Source: Apostichopus japonicus (lineage: Eukaryota; Echinodermata; Holothuroidea; Aspidochirotida; Stichopodidae). From it: a stretch of 64,000 nt of DNA. The stretch lies in the NCBI RefSeq assembly GCF_037975245.1, contig NC_092580.1, positions 28,421,501-28,485,500 on the forward strand, read 5' to 3'. Below are positions 23,993 through 38,900 of this stretch, piece by piece. Within the stretch, counting starts at the first letter, position 1; every line of letters begins with the position of its first letter. The position numbers and the translations under genes are program-made. The notes beneath the pieces are model-generated. The model did not search any database. It was given only the letters and a program-made list of their open reading frames with translations, and had not been told where the DNA came from.

Positions 23993-26900
23993 CTGAAAGA
24001 AGAATATGCATAAAGGATTAATACGAAAGAAAAAAGAAAGGTGTCGGTCAACTGAGAAATCGACTGGCAAACATTGGTTCCACAAACTGATTTCAACTTT
24101 ATTTCTAAAGAAAATGCAATAAATTTCAACTAAATTTAGCTTCCTGAATATAAAAATGGTAGGATTGAGTTTTTAAAGATCAGTTGCTTGTTAATTTCAC
24201 AGCACAAAACACTTTCTGGATGAGAGTAGGTGATGTTGGGGGTTGGGAGAGGGCAGGGGGTTAACAGGAAGTATTTATTTTATTGTGAACTAAAACTTGG
24301 CACATGAATAGTAGAAACTGTACATACGCAGTGTGTATGGGTGACCAGTTGTGTGGGTGGGGTTAGGAGGTAGTGGAGAGGAGAGCAAATGGAGAACCCC
24401 AATTTATTATTAATGTCATTTACCAAATAATCTATTCTAGTGTTATATGCAGGTACCTACTTCACAATTTTAAGTTGATTATCAGGAGATACAAAAAACA
24501 CATTTTACATCTGGTATATAAGTCGCATACAATAAAACAAGCATAAACAAATAAAACAGCTTCACATAAACCAGTAAATTAAACATTTGTTTGTTAATAT
24601 ACCTGACATCAATGTCTGGTTGATCGGATATTTCTCCATCTAGATTCCAGGAGCTGGTGCTGGAGACACTGGCCTGCCTCCTGGGGATGTAAACTGTTTC
24701 ACCGTTAGCTGACATTGCCTCATTACCCTGTTCTATTGCTGACCCTGATGCTGATAGGAGTGGTGTGGTCTGAAATTTGAATGCTTTGACCCTGTGTACT
24801 TCCACGTAATCCAAATCCAGCTAAGAACCAGAAAAGAAAGAGTCAAAACAGAATTTTAGAAAAAAAATTAAAAAATTAATAAATATGACAACCACTCAGA
24901 CTTCATTTTTAACTTTTCGCAATCAGGGAAACGAAATATAATTATCAGTCGTGGTATTTTATTTAATTAAAATAAATCAGTTTCTTTAGTAAAATAGTGT
25001 AATAATGTAATATTTCAATACTCACTGGATTACCGTTGAGTGAGATACGTAACAAGTATCTTAAATATTGTAATCTTGAGCAGCGTTTGACCAGGACTAG
25101 ATCCACACACCCATTACCAAGATGTGCCGCCGGGGAGACACCACCAGGTGCTTTTAGAGAGGTGCAGCTTAGGATGGCAGCATTTATTGCATTAAACTCC
25201 CCATGTTTCATTTCCCACTGGTTAGAAACTGAAAAATACAAGAAACAAAACAAATGTCATGAAACTGATACAAACTCCCACATTTTTAACACTTCAGGTT
25301 GATTTGCCATTTAAGTTACAATTTTATCTACGGCACTTTAGAAAATATCAATCTCGGGCACTTTAAGAAATATCAATTTATCTAGGGCACTTTAGGAAAT
25401 ATCAATTTATTTAGGGCACTTTAGGAAATATTGATTTATCTACAGGACTTTAGGAAATATCAATTTATTTACAGCAATTTAGGGAATATCAATTTATCTA
25501 CGGCACTTTAGGGAATATCCACTTATCTACGGCACTTTAAGGAATGTCGATATATCTACGGCACTTTAGGAAATATCCATTTATCTAGGGCACATTAGGA
25601 AATATTGACTTATCTACGGCACTTTAGAAATATCGATTTACCTTGACCCGTTAGGAAATATCGATTCATCTTCAGCACTTTAGGAAATATTGATTCATCT
25701 TCAGCACTTAAGGAAATATACATTTATCTATATCTCGGCACTTTAGGAAATATCAATTCATCTACGACACTTAAGGAAACATCGATTCATTTACAGCACT
25801 TTAGGAAATATCGATTCATCTACAACACTTAAGGAAATATCGATTTATCTACGGCACTTTAGGAAATATCCATTTATTTACGGCACTTTAGGGAATATCG
25901 ATTCATCTACTGCACTAAAGGAAATAAATTTAAAGCCCCACTACCGAAGGGTGGTCGCCCTCCTGCAAAAAGGCCTTTACTTTGGGGGAGGGGGCCAGAC
26001 AAATATTTGGGAGAGGGGGCCTATAGGCCCCCCTCTTTCTGGAGAGAGTTCCTTGCCTTCACTCAACTCTATGCCAAGGAAAACTCTCCCCACATATCTT
26101 CGGGAGGAAAACAGGCAAGATTTAGTTGTTCAACAACAAAGTCCCCAGTGCCAGAAATTTGATATGTGGCTTTGGCGAAAACAAATCATTTCTAGATCAC
26201 TGGAAAGATCTTTTTCCACTGCCCCCCAACTTTATAATGTTAACATGATTAAAACCTTCCTATAAGAAAGTTCTCTCCAAAGGTTTGACATATTACAGCA
26301 TCTCTGAGAGACATTAAATCATAATAAAAACAATAGAAATAATCTCATCAAAGTAAAGAAGAAGAAGAAAAAACAAGACCGAAAAGCCAACTTGATCCTC
26401 TTCTAAAAAAAAATAATAATATTCTGACACGTAGTAGAGGCCATTTGTCAAGATATTCACTTGCCATCTTTGAAATTAATTTGCAAAAGTGCAACTGAGG
26501 CATAATCTAAATTAAAATTCACAGCTCTCAAGGCTTGTGTACTGTCTGCAAATTAGTTTTTTTATTTTTAACTTCACACTTCTTAGCAGTTTGAGGATCT
26601 CAAGAAGTCTGATGACTACACACACACACACACACACACACACAATAAATGCTTTGTGAACAAATTAGTTAAATTAATTAAAGTAATGAAAGACAGGACT
26701 ATTTAGAAAAATTTAGGGAACAGGATGATCTTACATAAAGGTTCATGCCTCAACCTAAATCAGTTGCTGGAGGGAAGAGGGGGGGGGGGGGGTGTAGGGT
26801 GGAATTAAGAATTTGGTCTTGCCAACTTTGAAATCCCGAGCATGTCACTGATCCCAGGCCTACAACACACCCGTATCACATGTGACAACTACTTACTTAT

Positions 26901-29900
26901 CAACATTATACACAAAATATGGGGTGGGGTGGAGGTGTGGGGGGTCTCCAGTAAAATCGACACACTATCTTGAGATTTTATCATTTTATGTTGAAGTGTA
27001 ATTTTGCAGAGTGAGATATAGTAAATATTGCAACGATAATCAGTTGTTTCATTAATGATCAACACTGGCCACAACTGTTAGCACAAATTGTTCTACAAGA
27101 TTCAGACCTTCCAAATTCTTCCAAGAGCTCCAGGGGTTAAATTAGACAATTAAATGTCTCAGTGAGGTGAGATTTTTAGAGGGTTTGGGGGGGGGGGGGG
27201 GAGGATGGGTAGCATTAAAAATGTTTGAGAGCAACAGCTGATCAGGGGGCTTAGACCCAAGTCAGACTTCTGGGACATTTATGTCACCAGGTCCCTTTTT
27301 GTTGGCTTTTTGAAGCCTTCGATTTCCTTTAGTCTATCAAATGTCCAATTTTCCAATTCCTCTTAATTACCCCCTGACTACCCCCCCCCCCCCACTCCAT
27401 TCCCGCTCCATCAGGCCTACCTCTGGTGACTTTAAACAAACAAGATTGGTTTAACAAACCTTTCACTGTGATATTTTGGTCTGGTTCATCCAGGTTTACA
27501 TCTCCTGACTCTAATGGAATGTATTCACCTTTATCTTTGCAAACAGAACAGCTGAAAGAAGAATCAGAAGAGATAGTACATTCAGTGCCTATTTACTAAT
27601 CACATTAAAACCCAGATTTTTTGGAAAACTTTCACATAGATTTCTTTGATCATCATGTATTTAATACTAACATGGCAAGAGTGTCTCTGATCAGACAAGA
27701 ACAGCATAGAGTCGTTAATTAATTATAATTACTCATGTCATTTTTGATTGGTGAAAAGAACTTCCAGTAGGTCATCAGTCTTCAGTTTGATCAGTCGGTC
27801 TTTATTTGAGTAAATACACGGAAGGATTGGTAAACAAATTGATGAACAAATCCCACAAGTAGCTGGTTTACCATTCATAAGCAACATTCATCATGTAGCA
27901 ATAGCAACAACTTCAGTCCCAATTCTTATATGCAAAGTAGGTTAGACCAAATAACACTGCTTAATGGCATTGAAGACTCGCGCACAAAGAAAAGTCTCAC
28001 GCCGGTAATCTGACCTAGTTTTGAATGAGGTGTAACAGAAGTGTTAGACACCACCATCGGTACCAGAAAATACACACACAGCTTGCTACCGTCGGTAATT
28101 AGACACTAGTATACAATCAAAACATACAGCTACGGTCAATACCAACAATACAGCTATGGACATCTCAGGTCTAGATAGTGCCTTGAGCAGTGACTTTTGT
28201 CTACTAATTTGGCGCTATATAAGTCTCATTTATTATTATTATTATTATAAAAGATAACAAGGTATCACGTTTCATAACTGTCTGCATTTTGTAGCGACAT
28301 GAAAAAAAACTTCCCTTGCAAGCAACGGAAAGTTAACTTTTTCAGATGACAGCACGCGGTTTGGAGCGAGTCTTCAATGCCTTTAATAAGTGTGGAGGAT
28401 CCAGACTAACTGCTAATGATATTTTTGTGAATGGCCGTAATTTTGATCAAGATTCGATCCATATTTTGACAATTAATAAAACCAGCACAACTTTGAACTG
28501 TATTTGATGGCGAGAATCAGCATTGATGGCGAGAATCAGCCCGGAGAAGCAGTACTTCAAAACACATTATTCTACAGTTTTTGTTAATTTAAATGCATCT
28601 TCTTACCCTGCTTTGCACATCTCACTGTCCCATGGTGTGTGACTGTGGTCATCATTTGGAAGGTAAGAAACCGTCCCATGGTAGGAACGATTGCCCAGGT
28701 ACCTCAAGAGACCTATGAAAAGGCCATATAACAAAACAGTTCATCATCAGCAAATGTGATTCATGTTACGCTATATAACACATCTATATCTTTAGCTCTT
28801 CTTAATAATGATGTGCAAGTCAACATAGATGTGGTGAACCCTTCAATGTGTTGGGGGAAGGGGTCTATAGTAACTCACGAAAAGCTATAGATTTAAAGGT
28901 TTTTAATAATACGAACGGGACTCGCAAACGAACAGAAAAAATGTAATTCCTTCATTTAGGAGAGAAATGTTCTCTTTCCCTTCCACCTTCTCACCTCCTC
29001 CAGCCTTCCCTCAGCTTCAAACTTTGCTATCACATTGTAAGTTACTATAATATTTAAGCTGAGACACTATCACATTGCACGCTACAATAGTATTTAAGCT
29101 GAGACACTATCACATCGCAAGCTACTATAGTATTTATGCTGAGACACTGACATGGCATGCTACTATAGTATGTAAGCTGAGACACCATCACATGCTACTA
29201 TAGTACAGTATGTAAGCTGGGACACCATCTCATGCTACTATAGTATTTAAACTGAGACATTAAACACTAACGAACAGCTCCACAGACGGGGCGTGTAATC
29301 AGAGGGAGAAGATAGCACTGCTCACCTGCCAAACCGTATCTGTTTGTACCCATCCAGCGATAGTTTTCACTTTCTTTCACCACATCGCCGAAGAACCCGT
29401 ACCCCAGGAAGGATAGTGTGTACCTCAGAAGATAATTATTATGATGGACGGAACAAACATCTAACCCCACAGAAAATCCTGAGTCGAGATAGAGAAAAAG
29501 GTAGAGCCATTAGCTGAAGCTAATACGATACCAGATATGTCTGATATATAAACTAACTAATACATAGATCTAATACATAACTAACTAAGTAATGCATAGA
29601 ACTAATACATTATACAAATAACAAATGGTTATGAGTGCAATAGTGCAAATATTTCATTCGTTGAAAGATGTAATTTGTTCTATTCAACTAGGCTGCGCCT
29701 CGTTGAATGGAACAAATTACATCTTTCAACGAATGAAATATTTGCACTATTGCACGAATGGAAACCATTCATTATTTGTTTTATACAACACCTTCAAATT
29801 TGGATATAATTGGATGTAAAATGCACTCATGCAACAGATTGTTTTTGAACAGACAGGTTTCTCTGCTCTCTTACCATTGAAAAAAGTGCTATCAAAAAAG

Positions 29901-32900
29901 TATAACACATGGTTCTATTTCATAGAGTGCAATAGAGCGGATTTTGCATGCAATCGACGAGCAATTGACCAATCAAATGGCCGGAATATAATTAGGTGTT
30001 GTATAAAACTAAATAATGCATAGATCTTATACATAACTAACTAATGCATAGATCTAATACATAACTAACTAACTAGTGCATTGATCTAATACATAACTAA
30101 CTAATGCATAGATCTAATACATAGATCACTCTAGAGACGGACTCCACAAATGGTGCGCAGACTTGGTTACCATCTTGTGATTTTACTTCTTGTACTCCTT
30201 GTATAATGGCTGTTTACTATACAATGGTATCTAATGGTTGTTGGTAGGAGGGAGAGGTCCACGGAACTAGGCTGGTGGCATGTTTGAGATCTGTGCTTAC
30301 AAGTGACTAAATGAACCAGAGTCAGCAAGAAGTGAGTGTGAGTTGTTAATCTTTGCCAAATGAATAGCTTAATGGGAAGTACAATGAGGTTGAGAAAAGT
30401 GGAAAGGTCATGACAAATTTTCTGAAGATTATTGGTGTTACTATAATGTTACTATGTGTTCCATATTTGGGAGGGAAGGGGGGAGGGAGATCTGGTTATA
30501 CCATCCCAAATGTAACTCTAGTAGTAACTGGTAACCACACAAAAACAAACATTTTGTAAAAAGGGTACCATGAGGAAACCCTACAAAGATACCATTATTT
30601 CATGCATCACACATTTTTAAATATGTCACAAATCCACCACCAAAAAATACTGATGAACCCTCCACATTTAACTCACTCCCCCCCCCCCTAATCCCACCAG
30701 CCTTGTTTCCCTTCTACTTAAAGTCAAACTGCACTTTTGTCACAATGCTTCTTTAACCCAATTCTCCTTTTTAATTTTAAACATCTAGCTTCCCTTCTGA
30801 TATTTAAGATAAATATTGCGTGACAACGGCTGCACTTGATTTCATTTTAATAACCCATTCTGGTGTTTAGAAACCTTCGAGCAATTCCTCGCCATCCTTT
30901 GGCAAGATACCCGAGTGACGAGGACTAATTAATAAATAGACAATTTCTGACAGAGTCACGAGTCTTAAAGTCATCTAGTCCGTCTATCCGTCTATCTGTC
31001 TGACTTATTAGCACAGATCGCGTTTTTGGAAAACACATATGCACCGTCGATCGTGCTCAGAACAACAATTGATTGCATAATTATCACCCAGTTGGAACAA
31101 TTTTGTATAATCCTGCTTCAGAGCACTCATATTGTCAGTACGAGCAGTATGAATATCATGTTTCTATCAAATCAAGGTTAGGAACTGTTTGTACTGACAA
31201 TACCACTGCTTTGAAGCATGATATTGGAGAACAGTTTAGAGAGGTTTTAGCATTAGGAAATTGTCCCAACTGGCTGATAATTATGTAGGACCTGATGAAA
31301 CAACAACCAACAACAACATGTAATATTGTTTATGCTATGATTTTAAAACTTGTGTTCCTGTGATGCAACATCTCAAAAAGTTTGTTTCCATTCAGAACTT
31401 CCTCCCTGCAGTTTCCCATGAAAATGTGCATTTAATAATAATAATAATAATAAATGAGACTTATATAGCGCCAAATCAGTAAACAAAAGTTACTGCTCAA
31501 AGCGCTTTACAGAGAAAGTAAATTAATTTACAAAAGAACAAGTGAAAAAATGGGTCTTAAGTAGACTTTTGAAAGTAGAAAGTTTATAGCATGTTCGAAT
31601 GTGATCTGGTAACTTGTTCCAGAGATAAGACCCAGAGTATTGGAAGCTTCTGTAACCATAGTTCTTCAATCTTATGAGTGTTCCTTCAATAAAGAGGATT
31701 TTTGGTAGGTTTTCCAAGCCATAATTTGATCACAAAGGTCCTCACAAAGTCATGAAACTAACGAGTCAAATATTCTGATGATATCAAAGATATAAGTCTT
31801 TCCCACGTAGTCAAAGCAGTAGTCTTAGCAGTTAAACGTGATAAAACAAGTCAAGGGGAGGGGGACATTTATCAAGCCTCTAATAACTTTCTGATCATAT
31901 ATAACCACTCCCAAATACTTTCAAAGGCAAGTCCTCCCTCTTAACCAAACAGTAAGAAAAGTAAATTGCCTGGAAAATGATTTTTTTTTTTAATACAAAT
32001 AAGAGAGTACATGTGATAGATAGCTACACCGTGACATGGCAGGAAGGATTATTAATGACGAAGCTACAGGAGACATATTGTCCTGTCCAATACTGTCTTT
32101 TCATGTCAATTCTGTACAGCTGTCACTTACCCTGCGCTATCTGTACAGCAGAGGTCACTGGGTCGTTTACACCGGTAGTATCGAAAGCTATGACATCAGT
32201 GGAACCTGTGTAAGAAAGATGTAATTATATACAGATATAAACATTAAAACATAAGAAAGTAGATGATAGTCTAATTAACTTATCATTTTTGTCACCTGGT
32301 AGGCTATCACTGTTAGTTTAATTTAAGTTTGTAGTTTACTTTGAAAAGTATAATCAATGGTATTTTATGATAACAGCCTATACCATTTACAAAGTCTGAA
32401 TACTATGGAGTCTGTTTGAATACGTTGGAAGAATGCATTTGTTCAGTCATAGAAAGTATTTCATTATCCGGATGGGATAATTCTTCCATGCTAAAATAAC
32501 CTGTAATATGCACGTGACGACCATACGTGCCAAAATCTATTTTACTTGGTTTTTTCCCCTTAACATTGAAAAGATTTGTGTATAACCTTGAAATATCATT
32601 CAACTAGTGTGATGGAATCTAATTGTTTGTAGGCTATACAGTGAGTCCTCATTAAGTGACTCATCAAATATTAAACTGTGATTTCATTTGTGTAGGTCTG
32701 AGTTGCATCACTGAAACTCAACGTAAAATAAAGACAAATTGAGATGCTGTCGCTGTATGTATTCAAAAAGTATCGTAGACTGAAAGTATTGAAATAAAAT
32801 GATTTGATTTTAATTAATAAAAAAAAATTATATTTCAGCAATGGAAATCAGCTTGGAACAAAAGAATCGGACCAACGTGATTCTTTTAACTACTTCATAT

Positions 32901-35900
32901 AGTTATAAAATCTGTCTCTGTGTGAGATATTATTCACTGTCAATATATTATTCATTAATTAGGAAACAGCATAAGATCTCAGACGTTAAATATTATCCCT
33001 TTTACGATGCAACGACGCCCTAACTTTTGTGTTTTCTTGCCAATTCATGACATTGATAGTTTAAAATAGGTTTTCTTTACAGTACAAAATGACAAAACTC
33101 ACCTGCTGGAATAATTCCGACCTTAAATTTTGGCCGTATAAGTTTCACCTCCGGATCGTCAAGATCCAAATCGGCTTCATTCTGAGTTCTCTTCAAGAGA
33201 GCGTTGACGATTTCGTGGACTGTACCGTCGCCCCCGACACCGACTATGCTGTGTTTATAGATGACATTACGATGAAATATGTAAACTGATCGAAATGATA
33301 CGAGGTAAAATTGTTTACAATTTGAATTGATAATGAATGTTTCGATACCACAGTGAAGCAAAGATGAGAGCATGCTATATATATCACCTCTCACCACCCT
33401 TTTCCGCCATCCCCACCCCCCCTCTCTCCCACTCCACCTGGCAAATCATCCATTTGTAGCACTTCAAGTACATTTATATAATATTTACTATTCACTATTA
33501 TATATTATTATTTTCTCAATGTTATAAAATGCATTGAAAAAGTTATACCATCAGTCGGCCTCCATAAGGATACCAATACACAATACAGTTATTCATTATT
33601 TTGGGTGGGTACAGATATTTCACAATGTTAGAAGAAGGTGCATTATTCATCAGTGACGTCATAGCTGCACGAAAACAGTAAAACTGACAAAATAGGTCTA
33701 CCTCCTGGATAAAACTAAAAAAATGTCTATCTAGTTAAGAAAGCTAGCTATACCCATGGTGGGTTATAATAAACTTCACAGTTTTCAAATTGTTGGTTTC
33801 AAAGTCACTTTCATACAGTATATAACTTTAGTGATATCCTAGCTAACCAAATGAATATGTAGCCATGCATGTACCCACATCTTAAATAAAACTAATATAT
33901 ATTCTAAGCAATAAAACCCTTTGAATTTCTACACTGTACTGTGTTATTGTTCAAGAATTACATGTGATGTATACTGCAGGTAGAGGGTACAGCGTTTATT
34001 TACGTCATAGATTGAAATAACTAGAGACAATAACAACTGAAATAGTGCTGACAAATGTTTCTAAGTGTAGCTGTATGGTTGACTTGTTTTGAGGTGGTTT
34101 ATAATTAGAATAGTATGCTACCCCATACACTGTGATATTCATAAATGCAATATGGTGAGTGGGCATAGATCTGAAAATTCATTTGCTTAAGAGGGGGCGT
34201 GAGTGGGAGGGGGCCGAGTAGAGGTGGGGAAAAGGAGGAGAGTGATAAGTAGCCAGCTTTAAAACTTTCATGGTACAGACACCATTGTATATGAGTTGAG
34301 GTCAAGGGAGGTCAGGTCTGATCCCTGATATAATTAGGTTAAATGATACAAAAATATATCAAAAATCTAATTTTGATGATTGTGAAGTATATTGTCCCTT
34401 TAAATATGATCCCAAAGCAATGACAATATAAAATAATTTATTCCTAAAGACTCAGAAATAATACAAATTTCGAAGGCAAGAAAAAAGAAGGATAAATTTA
34501 GGAAAGACACCAGATACTGCATATATAGATAAATGCTTTTTTTGCACAAAAAGTTTACAAAAGCTCACTTTTTTTGCCTCCAAACTACAGCTGTTACCAG
34601 CTCAGAAAATCTCTTTTTCCTACATATATTGGACGACCAGGAATCTACCAACAGCATTGCTTTATTATTTAATTGGGTTCTTGTTTTGATAAGGGTTCCA
34701 CCATCTGTCCCTTTATTGCCAATTTTCTCTACGAATTTCCTTCTAATTAACCGGTAAAATTGTCAATTATGCTTCCAAGTTCTTTTAGCTTTCAAAACGA
34801 TCTCTCTTTTCTATTCACAATGTATCTACACAAAAAGGAAATCAAGACGGCTTCGATTATTCTCAAAATTGTGCAGTCGATTTCAGGAAATGAATTAATG
34901 GCAGCCGTGTTCCTGCTCTTAAGTCAAAGTAATTAACAATTTTATAAGTTTGTAATAAACAGAAAAAAAGCTTAACTTCTCAAAGCTTATAGTGATGTTT
35001 TTAGAATTAATTGTGACAGATATTAAAATACATTACTGATTACTATAAAACACAACAAGATGAAGTAGGATACGGGCAAAGTTCAATTGACGCAAGTTGA
35101 GCAACTGTTAAGAAAATTAATAGGTCTGGATTTATAATCGACAGAAATGGCTATGGAGCAGGAATTATTCGTTAAACATTGTTTGCAGACAGTTTTAATT
35201 TGTTTGCTCGTTTGTGTTTGGTGTACGAAATGTTAGGCAAACACTGACACTGGTGTCAAATATTTATTAGCTATCTCTGTAATTTCAAAGAAGAATTTAT
35301 TAAAGCAAACTAGACAGGTACTGTGACTGCAGTTAATGGGCAGCCTTATTAACACCACAGAGGTCAAAGGTCAACTTAGACTAAAGGATTGGCAATGTGC
35401 CATCTTATCAGAACTATCCTATCTTATGTACTAATAATGGAATACTGTATGCTCCAGCAGAAGAATTCTCCCCTTTCTCCCCATATATTTCCCTCCCTCT
35501 CTTACCTATCATTCCTCTAACCCAGGAGTGGGCAACCTTTTTGAATGAGCCAGATATAAGATAAGGGGTGAAAAATTGACTGGGCGGCACCTAATCAACG
35601 ACCTGCTGTTGATTTCAAACCTCAGATTCCAAGGACTTTCAAGCAATAGGTGTGTGTACTTAATCTGTATTCACAAAAACATAATGTCAATACTGTACAG
35701 TTGATAATTAGTTGATAATAGGCCTACCTGACAGCATCATTACTGCCAATAAATTCTAAGCAGCTAGCTCGTTTTTTTGTGATGATGTAAAATAGATTGA
35801 TTTTTTTCTTCTTGAGACATCTCACAGGCCGCAAAAAAAATTACTGGCGGGTCACATGTGGCCCTCAGGCCGTAGGTTGCCCACCCCTGCTCTAACCCTT

Positions 35901-38900
35901 TCCCAGGCCTTCCCCCTTCCCTCCTTTCCCTTCCTCCTTTGCCTACACCTCCCCTCATTCCCTCCTTCTATCTTCTCTTGGATACCAATTTTTGGGCAAG
36001 GCAATGTTCAGGCTAGGAGAGTGTCGAATCGAATCCCGGAACATAAATTGTTGCCAACAATCCTTCCTGCTGTGTTAGATCTATGGTATAAACAGCCAGG
36101 GTATTTTAATTCTAGGTGTCAAAGCCTGTTTATTGCAATATTGGAAGATTATCTAATCCCATTTTTTTCTCCTTTCTGTTACTTCAGACTGCAGGAAACG
36201 TAGTGAAGTGGACGAAAGTGTGCACTTTGGAATCTTTGATGTCATTTACTTGCAGTAAAGTACTATTCAGCATACATGTAAATTGTAATTGAGGAAATGC
36301 ACCCAAATATACAATTTGATAGGTCACTTTATAAGCAAAGGGAAGGAAGTACAGTATAGTGCAGGCATGTCTCTCTCCTCCCCCACCCCCCCTATCCAAT
36401 TAATAACCATCTATTTCCACTGACACTCAACTGATATTGCATCTGGCATACCTACTGTATACAGATATTAACAAATCCACACACCTGAAACCACAGGCGT
36501 AGATAGCATTTTCTGAGGTGTAGTGGAGGGGGGGGGGGGGTTAAAACCAGTCGGATTAATGAAAGATGATGTCACAAGGAAAGCAGAATAACGTCATACT
36601 ACAACACATTAATCGCTGTTATATACCAATACCCGGATATGCGGACTATTTTAGTAACTCCATAAGGAAATCAATCCACAGTGGAGTGATTATGATGGTT
36701 ATTTTTCTCATTAGAGGCCTGAAAAGTGGGGGGGGGGGATATTTTGTGTTTCGTCCCACACAGCTCAAAAAGTGGAGGGGCGGGACATGTCCCCCGTCCC
36801 TCACAGGTTCTACGCCAATGCCTGACACCAAAACTGTTTTGATGAAAATATCCTCCTTGTTTGTAAATTAACTCATTAGAGCTCCTGATTTGACTGCACT
36901 TATAACATGTTAGCATAAACTACTGTACATTGCCTGAAAGATCTTCAATTGTTGTCTTGATTTATTGCAGACATGTCACAATTAACTCATAAACCCATCC
37001 ATATAATTTTAAACTGTGGGGGTTTTTAGAGATTATTTCAGAGTGGTAAGTAAACAAATGATGATACAATATTAAAGGTGCATGCTGCACGTTAACAAAT
37101 CAAACCTTCCGGGCTATAGAATTTGAAACTGAGTTTGCTCCAAATAATGGATTATACCATAGCAATAACAATGGACTGATCTCAATGACTAGATGTCATG
37201 GATATTTAGATATCCTTATAGGATCTGAAATAGCTCTTTAAGTTTGTAAAGAAGTACAAACACTTCCAATGGCCCACAGTATGAGCAATACCATGAGATC
37301 AGCAAAATACGTATTATTATCTTAGACATTTACAATTCCTCCGATGGAAAGATGCAATCAATTTCAGGGATGCCATAACTGAGTGAAAGCACTTCTCAAG
37401 GCCCACGGAATATTAATCCAATACCATGTGTTTTAGCAATCTTATATATAACAGAAGAATTGATAGCCTCACAGCAATCTCAGAATAACCATTTTGACAG
37501 AACCACAGACAGTATTAAGAAAAAACACCATGTGTCTAATAAAACTATAGTGTAATACACTAATATTGAGCGGCCCACTGTGCAGCCCACTGCTCGACCA
37601 ATAGCGTTTACTCAGGACCTACTTTAGTGCCACTACTTTGGTGGGCCATCCCTCAGCATGACCAGTACCTAGTGTTCAACAAATCATCAGAGTATAGTAC
37701 TAATGAGTTCATTCATTTCTGAGCAGCGCCAGGTCATGGCCAGTTTATTTTTTTGAGTCGATTGGAGTCACCCTTTACGAAAATAGCTTGACGCGCAACG
37801 TTTTCAAGTCGAATTCACTTTCTAAATTTAGTTGCTGAAAGTGAAATTGCTACAACACTCAGCAGACTATTAAAAAAGTTGGTGCAAGCATGCGAATATG
37901 CCCACAGCAGGGCCATGCAATATTATACATCTTGCTTTAGCAAATTACCTAAACTTAATCTGCAACACTCAAGGTTCATTAATTTGTATATTTGCATGAC
38001 TGATTTTAATCTCTACTCATTCCAAGTGAGTACTTGAAAATGTTAGTAATTTACCAGTGACCTTTATGACAGTCCAGCGCATTTTGCACCACAAGAGCAA
38101 AATCACAGAAGAATTTTTATTGGTACTTGAGAATTTAAGGGTTCGAGGGGTATGTAAACTTGAGGCTCAAAACACATCAACACTTTTTGTCAAGGAAATC
38201 ACTTTCAACATAGTTGTCTGAATGGTAAAGTTTTAAGCAGGATATTAAGTTGACTTAATACCTTGTGCCCCTTTCCCCACCCCCTCCCCACTCCAAAGAA
38301 ATTTAAAACTTTCTTCCAAATGAAAGAAAATGTAAGCTTGCACTGCATAAATGTAGTTAAAATGATGGAATTGGCAGCCCCATATCCATTTAAGCCCTCT
38401 TGCCCCCCCCCCTCTCCACCTCCTCAAATGTTTTTGTTTCAAATAGGAGCTGACATCCTCTTGCCTTAGAAGCTCCAGAGGCCCTGCTTCAATTGTCAGG
38501 TGCTTGCCTTTTTCTTAGTCACAATTTCATTTTAAGTTACACAGACAAAAATTGAATGTTTTTCTACATTAAATATGTTGTATTTAATAATAATAATAAT
38601 ATTAAACCTAAGTATGCATGCATGGGATAATATTTTGTTGCAATGAAATAGTAAAATAAAGCTCATCAAGAATATTTTGGATGAAACAGGTATTATTGAC
38701 AAATTCTTACTCAAATATGTCTACAATTCTCATATCGTTGTATACGTTCTATCCAAACCCCTTCTAAAGCCCACCCATCAACCCATCCCCTCCTACCCCC
38801 CTCCCCCTTCCACCATGCCCTGAGATATAAATATCTGATTCATCACAAATGAGGCTGTTTCGCTTAAAACTGTATCAAGGATTTCACATGAAATCATAAA

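Larger units (their letters stand above)
29540..30125. repeat. ACTAACTAATGCATAGATCTAATACATA repeat cluster, interrupted
   Basis: Short units with TAACTAACTAATGCATAGAT and ATCTAATACAT repeat at 29540-29612 and again at 30005-30125. Foldback elements occupy the centre, as though inserted in a pre-existing array. Confidence 0.75.

Noticed and set aside
29625-30023. Two 64-codon open frames
   Set aside because: They lie on the foldback and MITE; the palindrome explains the open frame.
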